Assembly: GCA_963969395.1 (NCBI GenBank) | Contig: OZ017795.1 | Coordinates: forward strand, 33,213,063 to 33,277,062 | DNA length: 64,000 nucleotides | Direction of reading: 5' to 3' | DNA from: Pseudoscleropodium purum | Lineage: Eukaryota; Streptophyta; Bryopsida; Hypnales; Brachytheciaceae | Part shown: positions 48,523 through 59,149 of the stretch, piece by piece | Layout: each line of letters starts with the position of its first letter | How positions within the stretch are numbered: position 1 is the first letter of the stretch | Translations under genes and position numbers: made by a program | Notes under the pieces: generated by a model | Told to the model about the DNA's origin: nothing | What the model saw: the letters and a program-made list of their open reading frames with translations, nothing else | The model's database searches: none

Positions 48523-50016
48523 ATGCCGAACAGGAAGAAGAAGGTTGCGAAGCTAAAACATGGAGAGGGACCATCAAACTTGGAGGTAGCTCGCCAAAGT
48601 CCTTCGAAAGAATGCAAGAAATTCATAATCGAACGCATCGTTCAATTTTATGAATTGAAAACAACATTGTCTTTAGACAATAAGTACATCAGATATCAAG
48701 AGGAGTGCGTGTCTAAATTCAAGGTAGACATGACACAGATGTTGTTGGATGCATTGAATGTTCCGAAGTGGCATGACGAAATGGATAAAACACACTTCAC
48801 CAAATGTTTGGAGAACAAGGTTCATGACGCTTTGTGGAATTTCAAAGTCATTTTGGTTAAATATGGCAAGGAATATCGACCCAATGACGCCCAGTTTGAA
48901 GAAGTGATTCTGAAAGTGGACTTATTTAGGGGGCGATGTGCTCCATTCGCCAAAAGGCACAATCGAGTTGGTTCGATTGCTTGGTGGAAAAGCAATAATG
49001 GAGTTACTGAAGCAGAAAGGACCAAACGGCACCTCATAGCACTTCCAGATACAGCACGCGTGATTGTTGTTGATGATAGAACGATGAGAGGTGGATATAC
49101 AACTATTCGAAAGGTTCGTATTGAAGGATGTCCAGGAATACTTCCTTATTAGGAGTTTGCGGCAAAGAAATCCATTCACCACCAAACTCAACCCAATTTT
49201 GCAAAGTTAGAACATCAAAACGAATCAATGGCTGTTCGAATTCCACACGCGGATGTGATATAGTTTGCTGCGGTGTACGGAACGATGTGTGAAGATTATG
49301 CGTATTGGTGGAACGGTGGAACTCTTCGACAAATGTTGAATATGGATAAGGACTATCCAGACAACATTCAAATCCGTTTGATGTATACGAATCCAACCGA
49401 AGAGGAGGTTGCAAAAGCTCACCGTTTAGGGCGATATCGGAAGAAGCGCACGGAGCTGACATGGGCCTTTATGCATATAATGTATGCAGTGCATCTTGCT
49501 AGACATTTGCACAATGATCTTTCTCTGGACAACATCTTGTTGCGTTTTCCAGAGGATGAGTCACGTGTACACATTGGAGTTTGCGATTGGGGCATGACCA
49601 CCTTAGCTTCTCAACCAATAAAGTCTTTGTACACATTTACATCAGCAAATGAGATGAAACAGACTTTGCAGAGGAGATGGTGGGTGGATCCACGTATTGC
49701 ATATTTGCATAAAGCATGTGCAGATGTGGAAGTCATTCCGATGTATTCACGTAAGTCGGAATAGTATGCCATTCGAAAAATTGCTCAGCGAATGAATGAA
49801 AACAACATGTAAGAGGCGTATTTCAACTTGCTACTTAAAACACCTAGTGCGACACAATTTGCCTTTCATGACTTTACAAAAATGTTTTATGCTTACTTGA
49901 AGCATAGTTCTTCGAAGACTGACGATAAAAATACTAATTTGACCCATGTGATTACGCGATTTTCTAATACATATCGTTGACCGATGCCAGATGAACATTT
50001 CCACCATTTATATTAG
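48523..50016 (+). pseudogene. Protein-kinase-like protein inside the transposon, four or five in-frame stops
   Basis: One plus frame from the ATG at 48523 to TGA 49978 or TAG 50014 (about 485-497 codons) has stops at 49150 (TAG), 49261 (TAG), 49762 (TAG) and 49810 (TAA), with no frameshift. The N-terminus is basic (MPNRKKKVAKLK) and about 180 residues are of unknown kind. Kinase subdomains then appear in order: a glycine-rich-loop-like GGYTTIRKVRIEG, FAAKKS (VAIK-like), a hinge followed by WWNGGTLRQML, the catalytic loop HNDLSLDNILL (HxD...N form with Asn for Arg), and CDWGMTT (DFG as DWG). Catalytic Lys, Asp and Asn candidates are present, so the ancestor could have been active. I do not recognise it as a standard plant kinase subfamily. 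Confidence 0.75.
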
Positions 50017-50091
50017 ATTGGTAGTGTAGAAGTAGTAGTTGAATAGGTTATATAGGCATTAAAAATTAGTTTAGAAATATAGAGTTGGAAT

Positions 50092-50382
50092 CAGGGTTGA
50101 CACGACGTCCGGATGCGGACGTTGTGTCCGCAGCGTCCGCTGACATTCGCATCCTAGTGGACGCAGCGTCCGCCCGTCCGCCCGATTACGGCCATCCAAT
50201 CGACGCACGGACTAATTTGGTCCGCACGATCTGGGCGTCCGCCTCGGGCTGTCCGCCCCACCCCGCCCCGCCCGTCCACTTTCCGACGGCGGTCCGGACG
50301 CTGCATCCGCTAGCATCTGTGCGTCCAAACGTCCGGAAAATGGACGCTATTTTGAGGCGGACGTTGACATTCGTCAACCCTG
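50092..50382 (-). mobile_element. 291-bp hAT MITE with perfect 8-bp target duplication
   Basis: Starts CAGGGTTGACACGACGTCC (type B) and ends with the complement of a type A arm (TTGACATTCGTCAACCCTG). It is flanked on both sides by gttggaat (50084-50091 and 50383-50390). No coding capacity: a deletion derivative keeping only the two arms. Given as minus because the type A end is on the right. Confidence 0.92.
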
Positions 50383-50543
50383 GTTGGAATGAAAAAAATT
50401 ATATGTGCAATTAGCCAAATGTGCACACTATATGGTATATGTAAATTTTTGAGTTCACAATATATGGTATTATATATTAAATTCAATACATTTTGCCCAT
50501 ATTGATTATGTTTGTATTTGTGTTGATCTCGATTTTTTAAATA

Positions 50544-50544
<1 letters not shown>

Positions 50545-50603
<59 letters not shown>
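50545..50603. repeat. (TA)n microsatellite
   Basis: About 29 uninterrupted TA units, directly visible. It lies between the nested MITE and the right arm of the large element. Confidence 0.97.
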
Positions 50604-50606
<3 letters not shown>

Positions 50607-50744
50607 AAGTCACAAACTTTTTTAGTTTGCCTTCTGAAAATGAATTGGAATTTTTTCATAGTTTCAAGACTATCATGGACTCATGGTCAAACTTTATAAT
50701 CTTTCAACTTATAAGAGACATTGTTTTAATTTTTTTTCCTATGT

Positions 50745-51690
50745 GGTTGAATCCCTAGAGGACCAACATGTGTTTTGGGGCAATATATAATTTTTGGGCA
50801 TACGTGTGACTGTAGATTTGCATATTTTGGGCTGAAATTTTTTAATAGAATGTGGGGATGAGGAATATCTTCCATATGCACAAATTTCATGACATTTGAA
50901 AATATGAGTCAAATCGCGAACCATTGCACTTCATTTAATATTTAATTGTTTAAGGATTAAGGGAGTGACCGCAGGGCAATTTGGGTAGGGCAGTCGGGGG
51001 AAACAGGGCCGTCAAAGCGAACGGGGCGGATAGGGGGGACGGGGGGACAGGCGGACGCTGCGTCCGCCGGGACCGCGAATGTCAGTGGACGCTGCGAACA
51101 CAGCGTCCGCGTCCAGACGTTCCGAACGTTCAGACGTCGTGTCAACCTTAAATAGGTAGTAGTAGATAATGATTCAAAATACTTAATTATTAAGAATTGA
51201 AATATGGAATTGTAAAATGTCCAATCCTAATGGTTGAAATATTGTAATAAACAATTTTCATCCAAATATTTTATTTTATTTTCAAAAATATTGAAAATTG
51301 AGTAAGATGAAGGACTTCAAAGTTTATTTTAGAATAGAAAGTTCATAATTGCCTATAAACAAAAAATCCTCATAGCTTTTGGCTTGTTGATCAAAATGGA
51401 ATGATTAAAAGATTTCCTTGTATATATAAGTCTAAAAAAACGATTTCAAATTTGGGTTTATGAAAAAAGTGATTTTTTCTAATTTGCCCAAATTGCCCAG
51501 TTACGAAAAAAAGTAATATATTAGGCTATAACTTTTGACTCCTATTTCCAAATGTCATGAAATTTGTTGCATATGAAAGATATTCCTCATCCACCCCTTC
51601 TTTAAAAAAAATTTAGCCTAAAATATGCAAATGTCTGGTCACAATGGCCTGCCCAAATTTTCCATACAACCAAAAAATGTAGTTCGGTCT
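50745..51690. repeat. Inverted repeat pair flanking the right end of the large element
   Basis: About 50745-50912 and 51525-51690 are diverged reverse complements. Landmarks: GATGAGGAATATCTTCCATATG against CATATGAAAGATATTCCTCATC, CAAATTTCATGACATTTG against CAAATGTCATGAAATTTG, and TTTGCATATTTTGGGC against GCCTAAAATATGCAAA. One copy lies inside and one outside the proposed right boundary at 51150, so the pair may be an independent repeat or a hint that the boundary is more complex. Confidence 0.65.
50990..51150 (-). repeat. Type B terminal arm of the large element
   Basis: Read from the right, it shows TAAGGTTGACACGACGTC, then gcggacgctgtgttcgcagc and ACTGACATTCGCGG, segments shared with the type B ends of the short elements, then gtccgcc-type units fading out near 50990. 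CAGGG has become TAAGG. The next 8 bases match the duplication left of 35142 at 7 of 8 positions. Confidence 0.7.
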
Positions 51691-52685
51691 TTTAGGGGTT
51701 AATGGTTGACTTTTGACAAGTTTTGCTATAAAATGAACTAACATATTAGATTTGAATTACAATATCTATGATGAACACAATGATTAATTCAACATCTAAA
51801 ATATATATTTATAATTATTTGATTTAATGTCTCATTTATTTTAATTTCATATGGCTTATCTAAATTAGTGTAGACTACTCATTTGATCATCTTCAAATGC
51901 AATGCAAATCTACTAAAACTTCCAATGAAGAGACCAATATTGTCTATTGCCTTTACTAAATCAACATTTACATCTTACAAAAGCTAACTAACTTCAAGAA
52001 GGTTCTAATGGATGATAAAATCAAGTTTTGCAAGTCTAGATTCAAGTTGCATCCATGGTAATAGTGTAACTAGTGACATGAGACATTTTAATTAAATTCT
52101 TATATTGGATATGTATCTTTTATAATTCACAACCATTTAAGACTTCCTAGATTCCTAGTTCTTCTTGCCAATGAGAATATCCAAAGATGCAATTCTTGAA
52201 GACTTCATTTTGGTGAAGGTGTGGAAGATATACATATTGCCAATTACATTTGTTAATGGCTTCAATTTTTTATGGTCTCAATGATGTCATGTGTATACAA
52301 CAATGCTACTAGTATGCAAGTAGAAAGCAGGGAGTAGGAAATGGTGAGTAGGGAGTGTACATCTTGGACGAAAATGGAAAATGTGAGTTAAAAAAAAAAG
52401 TCGACATAAACTTAGTGGAATCATTTTGAATATAGGGTGAAAGTTGATGGAAATATGGAAAGGATTTGCTGAAAATTGGAATGGAAGGGTCTAAAGGATG
52501 TACATGGAAGAAGATGAAAAAATTGGATGGAAATAAAAGAAGAAGTGGATGAAAGTAGAATTGTGAATGACAATAGAAAAAGTGGTAGATGAAAGTAGAT
52601 GGAAATGTTGAATGAAATTTATTAAAAATTTGGATGAACCAAAGGTAAGAATTTTGGTGAAAGTAGGAAAAGCATTGGTTTAAGG
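51159..52685. other. AT-rich spacer, no supported gene
   Basis: Apart from the outer copy of the inverted repeat, no coding or repeat signal is seen. A purine-rich stretch at 52.4-52.65 kb gives long open frames on the minus strand without recognisable protein. Confidence 0.4.
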
Positions 52686-52952
52686 CAAGGTTGACGAATG
52701 TCAACGTCCGCCCCAAAATAGCGTCCGTTTTCCGAACGTCCGGACGCACGGACGCTAGCGGATGCAGTGTCCCGACCGCCGTCGGAAAGCGAACGGGCGG
52801 GGCAAACGGACGGGCGGACGGCCCGAGGCGGACGCCCAGATCGTGCGGACCAGATCAGTCCGCGCGTCGATCGGACGGCCGTAATCGGGCGGACAGAGGA
52901 CAAGCAGACGCTGCGAACACAGCATCCGCGTCCGGATGTCGTGTCAACCCTG
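52686..52952 (+). mobile_element. 267-bp hAT MITE with perfect 8-bp target duplication
   Basis: Starts CAAGGTTGACGAATGTCAAC (type A, one change in CAGGG) and ends GGATGTCGTGTCAACCCTG (type B complement). It is flanked on both sides by gtttaagg (52678-52685 and 52953-52960). Arms and orientation match the large element 1.5 kb to the left, so it is a short derivative that the same transposase should recognise. No coding capacity. Confidence 0.92.
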
Positions 52953-52960
52953 GTTTAAGG

Positions 52961-55900
52961 TTTAGGAAAAAAATGGATGATATTATTTTCAATTACGACT
53001 TGGCATTTGACAATAGGAAAATTGGTGATAATCCCATTAAAAATCATAAGGCAAACCTATAGAATTCTGGCTTACAACTAAAATTACAACTTGGGAGTCC
53101 TATGACTATTTTAGATGTAAATTAAGGCTGTTGCTTCTATGTCATGGGTTTATGGGCCTATATTTATTTCCATAGTTAATATAGAATAGTAAAGCTAAAT
53201 TACTTTTTTTACCTTAGAAAAGTAACATAGTAGTTTAGGAACTTGTTAGCACGTTGTCGTATTACAAATGCTGACATTATGTAAAAATATATATATTTAT
53301 ATTATTTAGATGGTTTTCAATATTTATAACATAGTAAGGAAAATGACATTAGTTGAAGTAACTTCAAGGTGACGCTTTCTCTTTGCTGTTACAAACAACT
53401 ATAAAGAGTGGAATTTGCTTTATAGCTTCATCATTTTGATATTATTTTCTTTGTTTTTTATTTAAATTAAATTATGTCAAATTGAAGGATTTTTTTTGAG
53501 TTTCAAGATGAAAAATCTCAATTGGAATGTGAGTTTAAATTTTCTTTATTGCAATTGCCGAATCAATCTCAACAACCACTGAATCTTGTATTGCTACTTG
53601 GGCGTTCACAAAATAAAGCTAGATAATCTCAACCATCGAAACAACCTCGTGTAGAGAAACAATGGTATGAAAATTTTGCATGTGATGTTTGAGCATTCGT
53701 AATCTTATTGCAGGTTGAATGCGTTGAGCCTCATAGCCATGAAGTTATATTCAAAAGGTGTTTTAAAGGTTTAAACGACGATCAATATTATCACATAATT
53801 TGGCTTATCGAGGAGAGTCGTGGTCACCGATGATGGTTAAAGGGCCCAATTAATCCTTTAACTAGGGCGAATCGTGTTAATTATATTGCTACTACTGTCA
53901 ACTGCATCCTCAAATTCTTGAAGATGAAGTGATATTTCAATTAAAACTTTAGTTTTTTTACCTTGATTAGTCACATGTTAGTTTTTAGTTTTTCATTCTT
54001 TACTAGGAGTATTTTTCTAAAATAATTTTGTATTTGTGAAGTAGTACAAGGAAAATATGCAAATAGTTTGCCTTCTATTAACTTTGGGATGATTTATCTT
54101 CTATCTAGAAGTATGAAATTAGTTTATGGTCAATATTCATGACCAATGGGGATTAGGAATGTGTAGTCTAGCTTTTTGACTTTTATCACTATTTTTTTGT
54201 TTTTTTAAGAACTTTATATATATATATTCTACTCTATTTCTAGTATTTAGTGTAAAAATAGGCTTATTTTATCTTCCAACTGTGAAAATGATTCAAAACT
54301 ATTGAAAGAAGTACTTAGTTTGGAAATACAAAGTAAAAATAAAAGATAAAGAAAAGGGAGAAAAAGAAAAAGAAAAAGAAAATAAAGATTCGAGGAGTTT
54401 CGATGTAGAGACGTTGCAACTGTTGGCTTGCACGCTTCCGATCCCCCCCTTCCTCTTGCCTTTAATTCACTTCTCAGTCTCTGCTATTGTTTCCCCCCAT
54501 CAATGTCGAGACATAGTGCAGTTTTAAGTGCAAAAATTCTTAAGTGTGTAATCTTGCTTCTTGCAATAAAAATTGAGTTTTTGTATAAACTGTGCGTTCT
54601 TGTTACTGAGCTGTTGTACTCCGTGCTGTTGTGTTGGTTGCTTGGTGTCATGTGAATTGTTCTATTGCACTACTGGATTGTATTTGCAGGATGATTAACT
54701 GATGAATTCATGGACTGACCTTGTTGGCCATGAGACGTAGGCACATTGCGCTATAAGGAGGCTTGACAGGAAAGCGGATTGGTGAATGACAAGGAAACTT
54801 GTGAGAGGTCTCGAATTTGGTAGATACTGAGAATTCTCAAGTACTGATCAGAAAACGAGGATTAGGCTGGTGAATCGGCAGCCCTACAGTGGTGAAGATT
54901 GAGGCGAAGCAGATAGACATTAAGGTCGGTGAGAGCACTTGGTTGCAACCGGATGTTGCTTTGTTTGTTGATCAAGGAATTTGAGGAAGTTTGGTGGAAG
55001 TGACGGCATTTTGAATTCGAGAATTGGAGTCAGGCTCTGATGTTGACTGTTTCAGAGAACGACGAGCCTGTAGTGCAACTCCGGCCTAATCAAAAATTTC
55101 AAATCTAATCTTGTGAATCTTCGTGTGAATCTTTGCGCACGGTTGATCAAGAGCATTGATTGATGTTTGGTGAAATTAGTCTGATTTCAGAATGAAATTG
55201 AAAATTCAGTCGTTTGAGAAGTTGTAATCAAATTAGGGATTTGAAAATGCCAAGAGGTGAAAATTGAACCAACATTAGAGAAATTGTATAATTGCGTGAT
55301 CACCAAGTGCTAGAGAAAGGGAATGGGGCGAGAAATTGAGAAAATTGATCAGAAAATTTGATCGCCGAAGCGGATCAACCATCGCAGCAACTGCGGCGAC
55401 AAGCGTAGAGGAGAAGAGCTTCGATGTCGAAGCTGTTGGAGGTTGGTCCTTGAGATAGTTGGCCGGTCCTTGAGATAGTCGGCTGGTCGAGAGGAAGTTA
55501 CTCGAGTATCAGACACGGGTATTGACCAGGTACCACGGCTTTGGAGTATTGTATGGATAAAGGCCCCCAAGAACCACTACTATGGGCTTTGGAGTACGGT
55601 CATAGGACTAATAATCATGGTTTTTGGAGTATAAAATTTTGGGACGTTTTGACCTAATTATTTGACCAAAAACAAACTAAAATAAATGCACAAATTTTTC
55701 GAACGGCCCTTGGACCGTGCCCCTGGTTTGGGTGTGAGTACAAGTGCGACTATTAGTTTGGGGTTTATGTTTTAGTGGTTGTATGTATTAGAATGTTGTG
55801 TTAGAAGTTTCATATATCTACATGTTGTAAATTTGAGTATTGTGCATGTTGTAGGTAGAGCATACTAATTTGCACGTGGTTGGCTCTATTGTTCTTGACT

Positions 55901-58900
55901 GTGTATGTGCATTGATTATTATAAGTTGTTTTAAACCCTCAACCTTAATTTACTTGCTAAATATTAATACTATTATTTATAAAGTCCAAAAGACCTGCAT
56001 TGCACATGCATTCATCACAAGTCAATCCACCTTGAACTATTGTCTCAGAACTATTGTTACGAGCCAATAGCACACTCGATAGGACTGAAATGTTATATAT
56101 CTATCAATAGCATCTATTAACGGACAACATGAGTTGTATCTTGGATTTTTATGGAAAATAAGAATAAATAAACCTTTTAATCTAATAAACTAGTATATTG
56201 TGACCTTTGAATACACTATGCTAGCCTTACATAATTCATTCCGTGGTGTTTGAACTCGGATTTAGTGAACGAGATAAGATCTCAAAAATCATACTATAGG
56301 ATGCCATTTGGTTAAGATGTGGGCTAAAACCCACTTGACTTGTGTAATTTAAGTAGAAGATAAGGTGGAGAAAAAAGGGGACACTATTCATCGTCTCTCT
56401 TGTTGTTGTAAGTAAAGCCCAAAAGTTTAAATAACCATTTTGTGTTGTATGTTGAGAATTTGAAAATGAAATTTGAAAGAGTTATGTATCTTAATGTGAA
56501 ATTTTCAAATTGATCTCACTTGCTTGATTTGAAGTTGTGAATAAAAAATTATACTAATTTGAGTTAAAGGAGGTTTGTTGCTTTCTATATAAAAGAGTAG
56601 AAACTTTGACTAGCTATAAATGATGGACATGTCTTTTGATTGCAATGAAATTTTGAGAGAGTGTAGGAAATTGTATTGGTTTTTCATGAAGCTATTATTT
56701 ATTGTATTTGAAATTTTTATAAGTGAGTTGTGAGTGACGAAGCAAAGAAGGGTTTGCTAATCCTCTTTTTTTAAGGCCAAAATTTTGGATGGCCATAAAA
56801 ATTGGACAAAGTTTTAGAATGAATCGAAATTTAGAGGAAAAGTAAAAAATTATATTGGCTTTCTAAAAAGTTGCCATTCATTTCATTTTGACTTTGGATG
56901 AAATGGCAATACCAATTCAAAGTTTGATAATGAAGTAGAAGTTGGTGTTTGGGCTTTGGCATTAGTATTTGGGTTTTGGCGTTAGTGTTTGGGCTTTGAA
57001 ATTGGTGTTTGAGCTTTGGAGTTGATGTTTGAGCTTTGGAGTTGATATTTGAGCTTTGGAGTTGATATTTGAGCTTTGAAGTTGAAGGAGAGTTGAAGAA
57101 ACTTTGAAAGATACTTTGAAGACTTTGAAAATAAGAAGATTGAAGATTCGTCTATTGTGGCTTATTATTTTTAGCTTGATTTGGAGGCTTCTTGTCTTTC
57201 AATTGTTATGTCTAGTTGATTTTGGAGGCTTGTTATTTTTATTTCTACTTTATAAATACTACTGTGGATTATGTGAATATCCAATAATAGTCCCATTTTA
57301 TATTTGTGGTAACAAAGTGGAATTGATTATTCACATAGTTAAACTTCTATGTTGTTTTCTCTGATGAAGCACAATTGCTAATCATCGTAGGTTTCAGGTT
57401 TAGGAGCCAATTTTTGAATAGTCAACTTGTGATTTGGTTGTCATGTTTTACTCATCTAAAGTCGTGGGATCTTATTACATACCTTAATTTTATATCCATT
57501 TAGAGCCAACACAAGATAGACAATGGATAGTAATTTGATGACGGTTTAAAAGATTCGACATTCAAGATCAAAGGTTCAATACGACTATGACTTTCAATTT
57601 TGAACCATATTAATTTAGTTGATGAATTTGTTGTGACAAACTCATTCATATTCATCTTCTTTATTATTTTGTTAATTGTCAGTTGGATGAATCTGCGAGT
57701 GACGAGTTCATTTATTTTTATCATCTTATAACTTTCTTTATTCTTAAGCTATTTCTGGTGCAACCAAAATCTCTGTGATTTCTCGAGGCAAACGTTCTCT
57801 ATACAACAATGTTCATACATGGGCCTAATGAATTTAAATTGCAAATAATAATGGAATTTTGTCATGTCCATGGTTGCAAGTAAAAGAAAAATACAATTTA
57901 AACGGCTTCCAAAATAGGTCTCATGGTTCAGACACTTCAAATTCAGACCATTATGCATTTAGTGCGAGGGACAACATTGTCTTGTAGTTTTTAATTAGGT
58001 GAGTTTAATGTAATGCAAATAGTGACCCTTTTAGTCTTACTACATCTTCATTCATAAATACATAATAGACCTATAAAAACAAGGAAAAATCATCTCTAAC
58101 TGAAAAGAAAATCAAATTAGATCTCAAATGATTTAGGATTTCACTAAGCAAAATTTGTTTCACTTCATTGAAGCTAAAACTAGCAGCATAGATGAAGACA
58201 TCTATTATGCACTATAGATTATAAATTATACTAAAGATGCAATAAAGATGTTTACAATTTGGCCAACTTTTACACTTACCCAAACAATTTAGCTTCATCT
58301 CTTTGAAATTCAAACAGGTGCACTCCAAAAAAGACAAAATTGTTAACATATCATCTTCATTTCGAGGTTATATCTCTAAGTTCAAAAAAACAATACAACC
58401 AAATCCTAGATGGGGAACCATTGTAACTCTTTGAATATGGGCATCCAAAATGAGGGCTGAAATACAATTACTTTGTTGCTTTGTTGTTGGTGTTTTGGGA
58501 TATCTGCAATCAATTTTATTTACTCAAATCTTGCAATGCTCATCTAGTGACAATGGAGTAGAATAAGCATGAACAAATTCTCCACCTTCTTCTCCGCCGA
58601 AGAGTCATCAAGATGAAATAGCTTGTTGTTGAGGAAGAATAAAACTAGCAAATTCAAGAGTTAAAATTTTAGCCTTTGAAAGTTTTGTGCCTATTTGGAT
58701 TAGCTTGATGGTAGGCACAAGTGGTATAGATAGCATCTATTTGCATTGTGATCCCATTATACAATGTTTGATGTTGTCATTGCAGAAGTAAAATTCCTTG
58801 CGTTCATGTGAATTCTTCTTGTAATTTACTAGTATACTTGTATATTTTGGCATAGTTGTTGCAATGTTATTTTGGATAATTTTGGCTATGCACTTTTTTT

Positions 58901-59149
58901 TTGTAATTGCTTGAAGTACATAACATGCTTTCATTGATGTTTTTGTCAATTGGGCAATGTGCCATTGTGCCTCATCGCCTACACTTTCTTAGATTGCCAA
59001 CATATGAGTCCATACATGGGGACCATGATGTCTAAAATTCTCGTCAACTAATATTGAATCATGAACTTTCATATCTATAGATGCAACAACCTCTTTTAAA
59101 ATTGAATTGAATTCATTTGTATTTGTTGTCACTGAAGAAGTCATTGTTT
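52961..59149. other. AT-rich intergenic region, no supported gene
   Basis: Contains a short frame near 53710-53925 (HSHEVIFKRCFKGLNDDQ, with one TGA) that could be a decayed coding remnant but has no recognised family. 54.4-55.6 kb is less AT-rich and may be an old transcribed repeat. A 20-bp tandem repeat lies at 56941-57085. Confidence 0.4.
56941..57085. repeat. 20-bp minisatellite, about 7 copies
   Basis: Units of the form gtttgagctttggagttgat are repeated in tandem with single-base variants (ggctttggcattagt in the first copies). Directly visible. Confidence 0.9.

Larger units (their letters stand above)
35142..51150. mobile_element. Putative 16-kb hAT-type transposon carrying four long reading frames
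   Basis: The left end CAGGGTTGACGAATCTC and the right end (complement TAAGGTTGACACGACGTC) have the hAT-like CAGGG...CCCTG form with two changes on the right. The 8 bases outside are agtaggta (35134-35141) and aataggta (51151-51158), a 7/8 match to an 8-bp target duplication. Left ends of type A (GACGAATGTCAACGTCCGCC-like) and right ends of type B (GACACGACGTCCGGACGCGG-like) are also the two unlike ends of the short elements at 50092-50382 and 52686-52952, which independently supports pairing these termini. Inside are a hAT transposase and a RING-finger frame pointing left, and a zinc-finger/YG-rich frame and a kinase-like frame pointing right. GC-rich repeat blocks lie upstream of each. All four frames contain stops, so this copy is defective. 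The full span as one element is an inference. The weaker alternative is several nested elements sharing ends. Confidence 0.65.

Noticed and set aside
35618..50016. Reassigned genetic code for the transposon frames
   Set aside because: The intact host genes in the window (KNOX, permease, receptor) end at ordinary TAA, TAG and TGA and contain none in frame, so all three stops work normally in this genome.
52309..52749. 146-codon Phe/Ser/Pro-rich minus frame
   Set aside because: It arises from a purine-rich low-complexity stretch and runs into the MITE at 52686. No protein family is recognisable.
56941..57085. CRISPR-like array
   Set aside because: The 20-bp units are contiguous with no spacers. 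This is a minisatellite in a nuclear plant genome.
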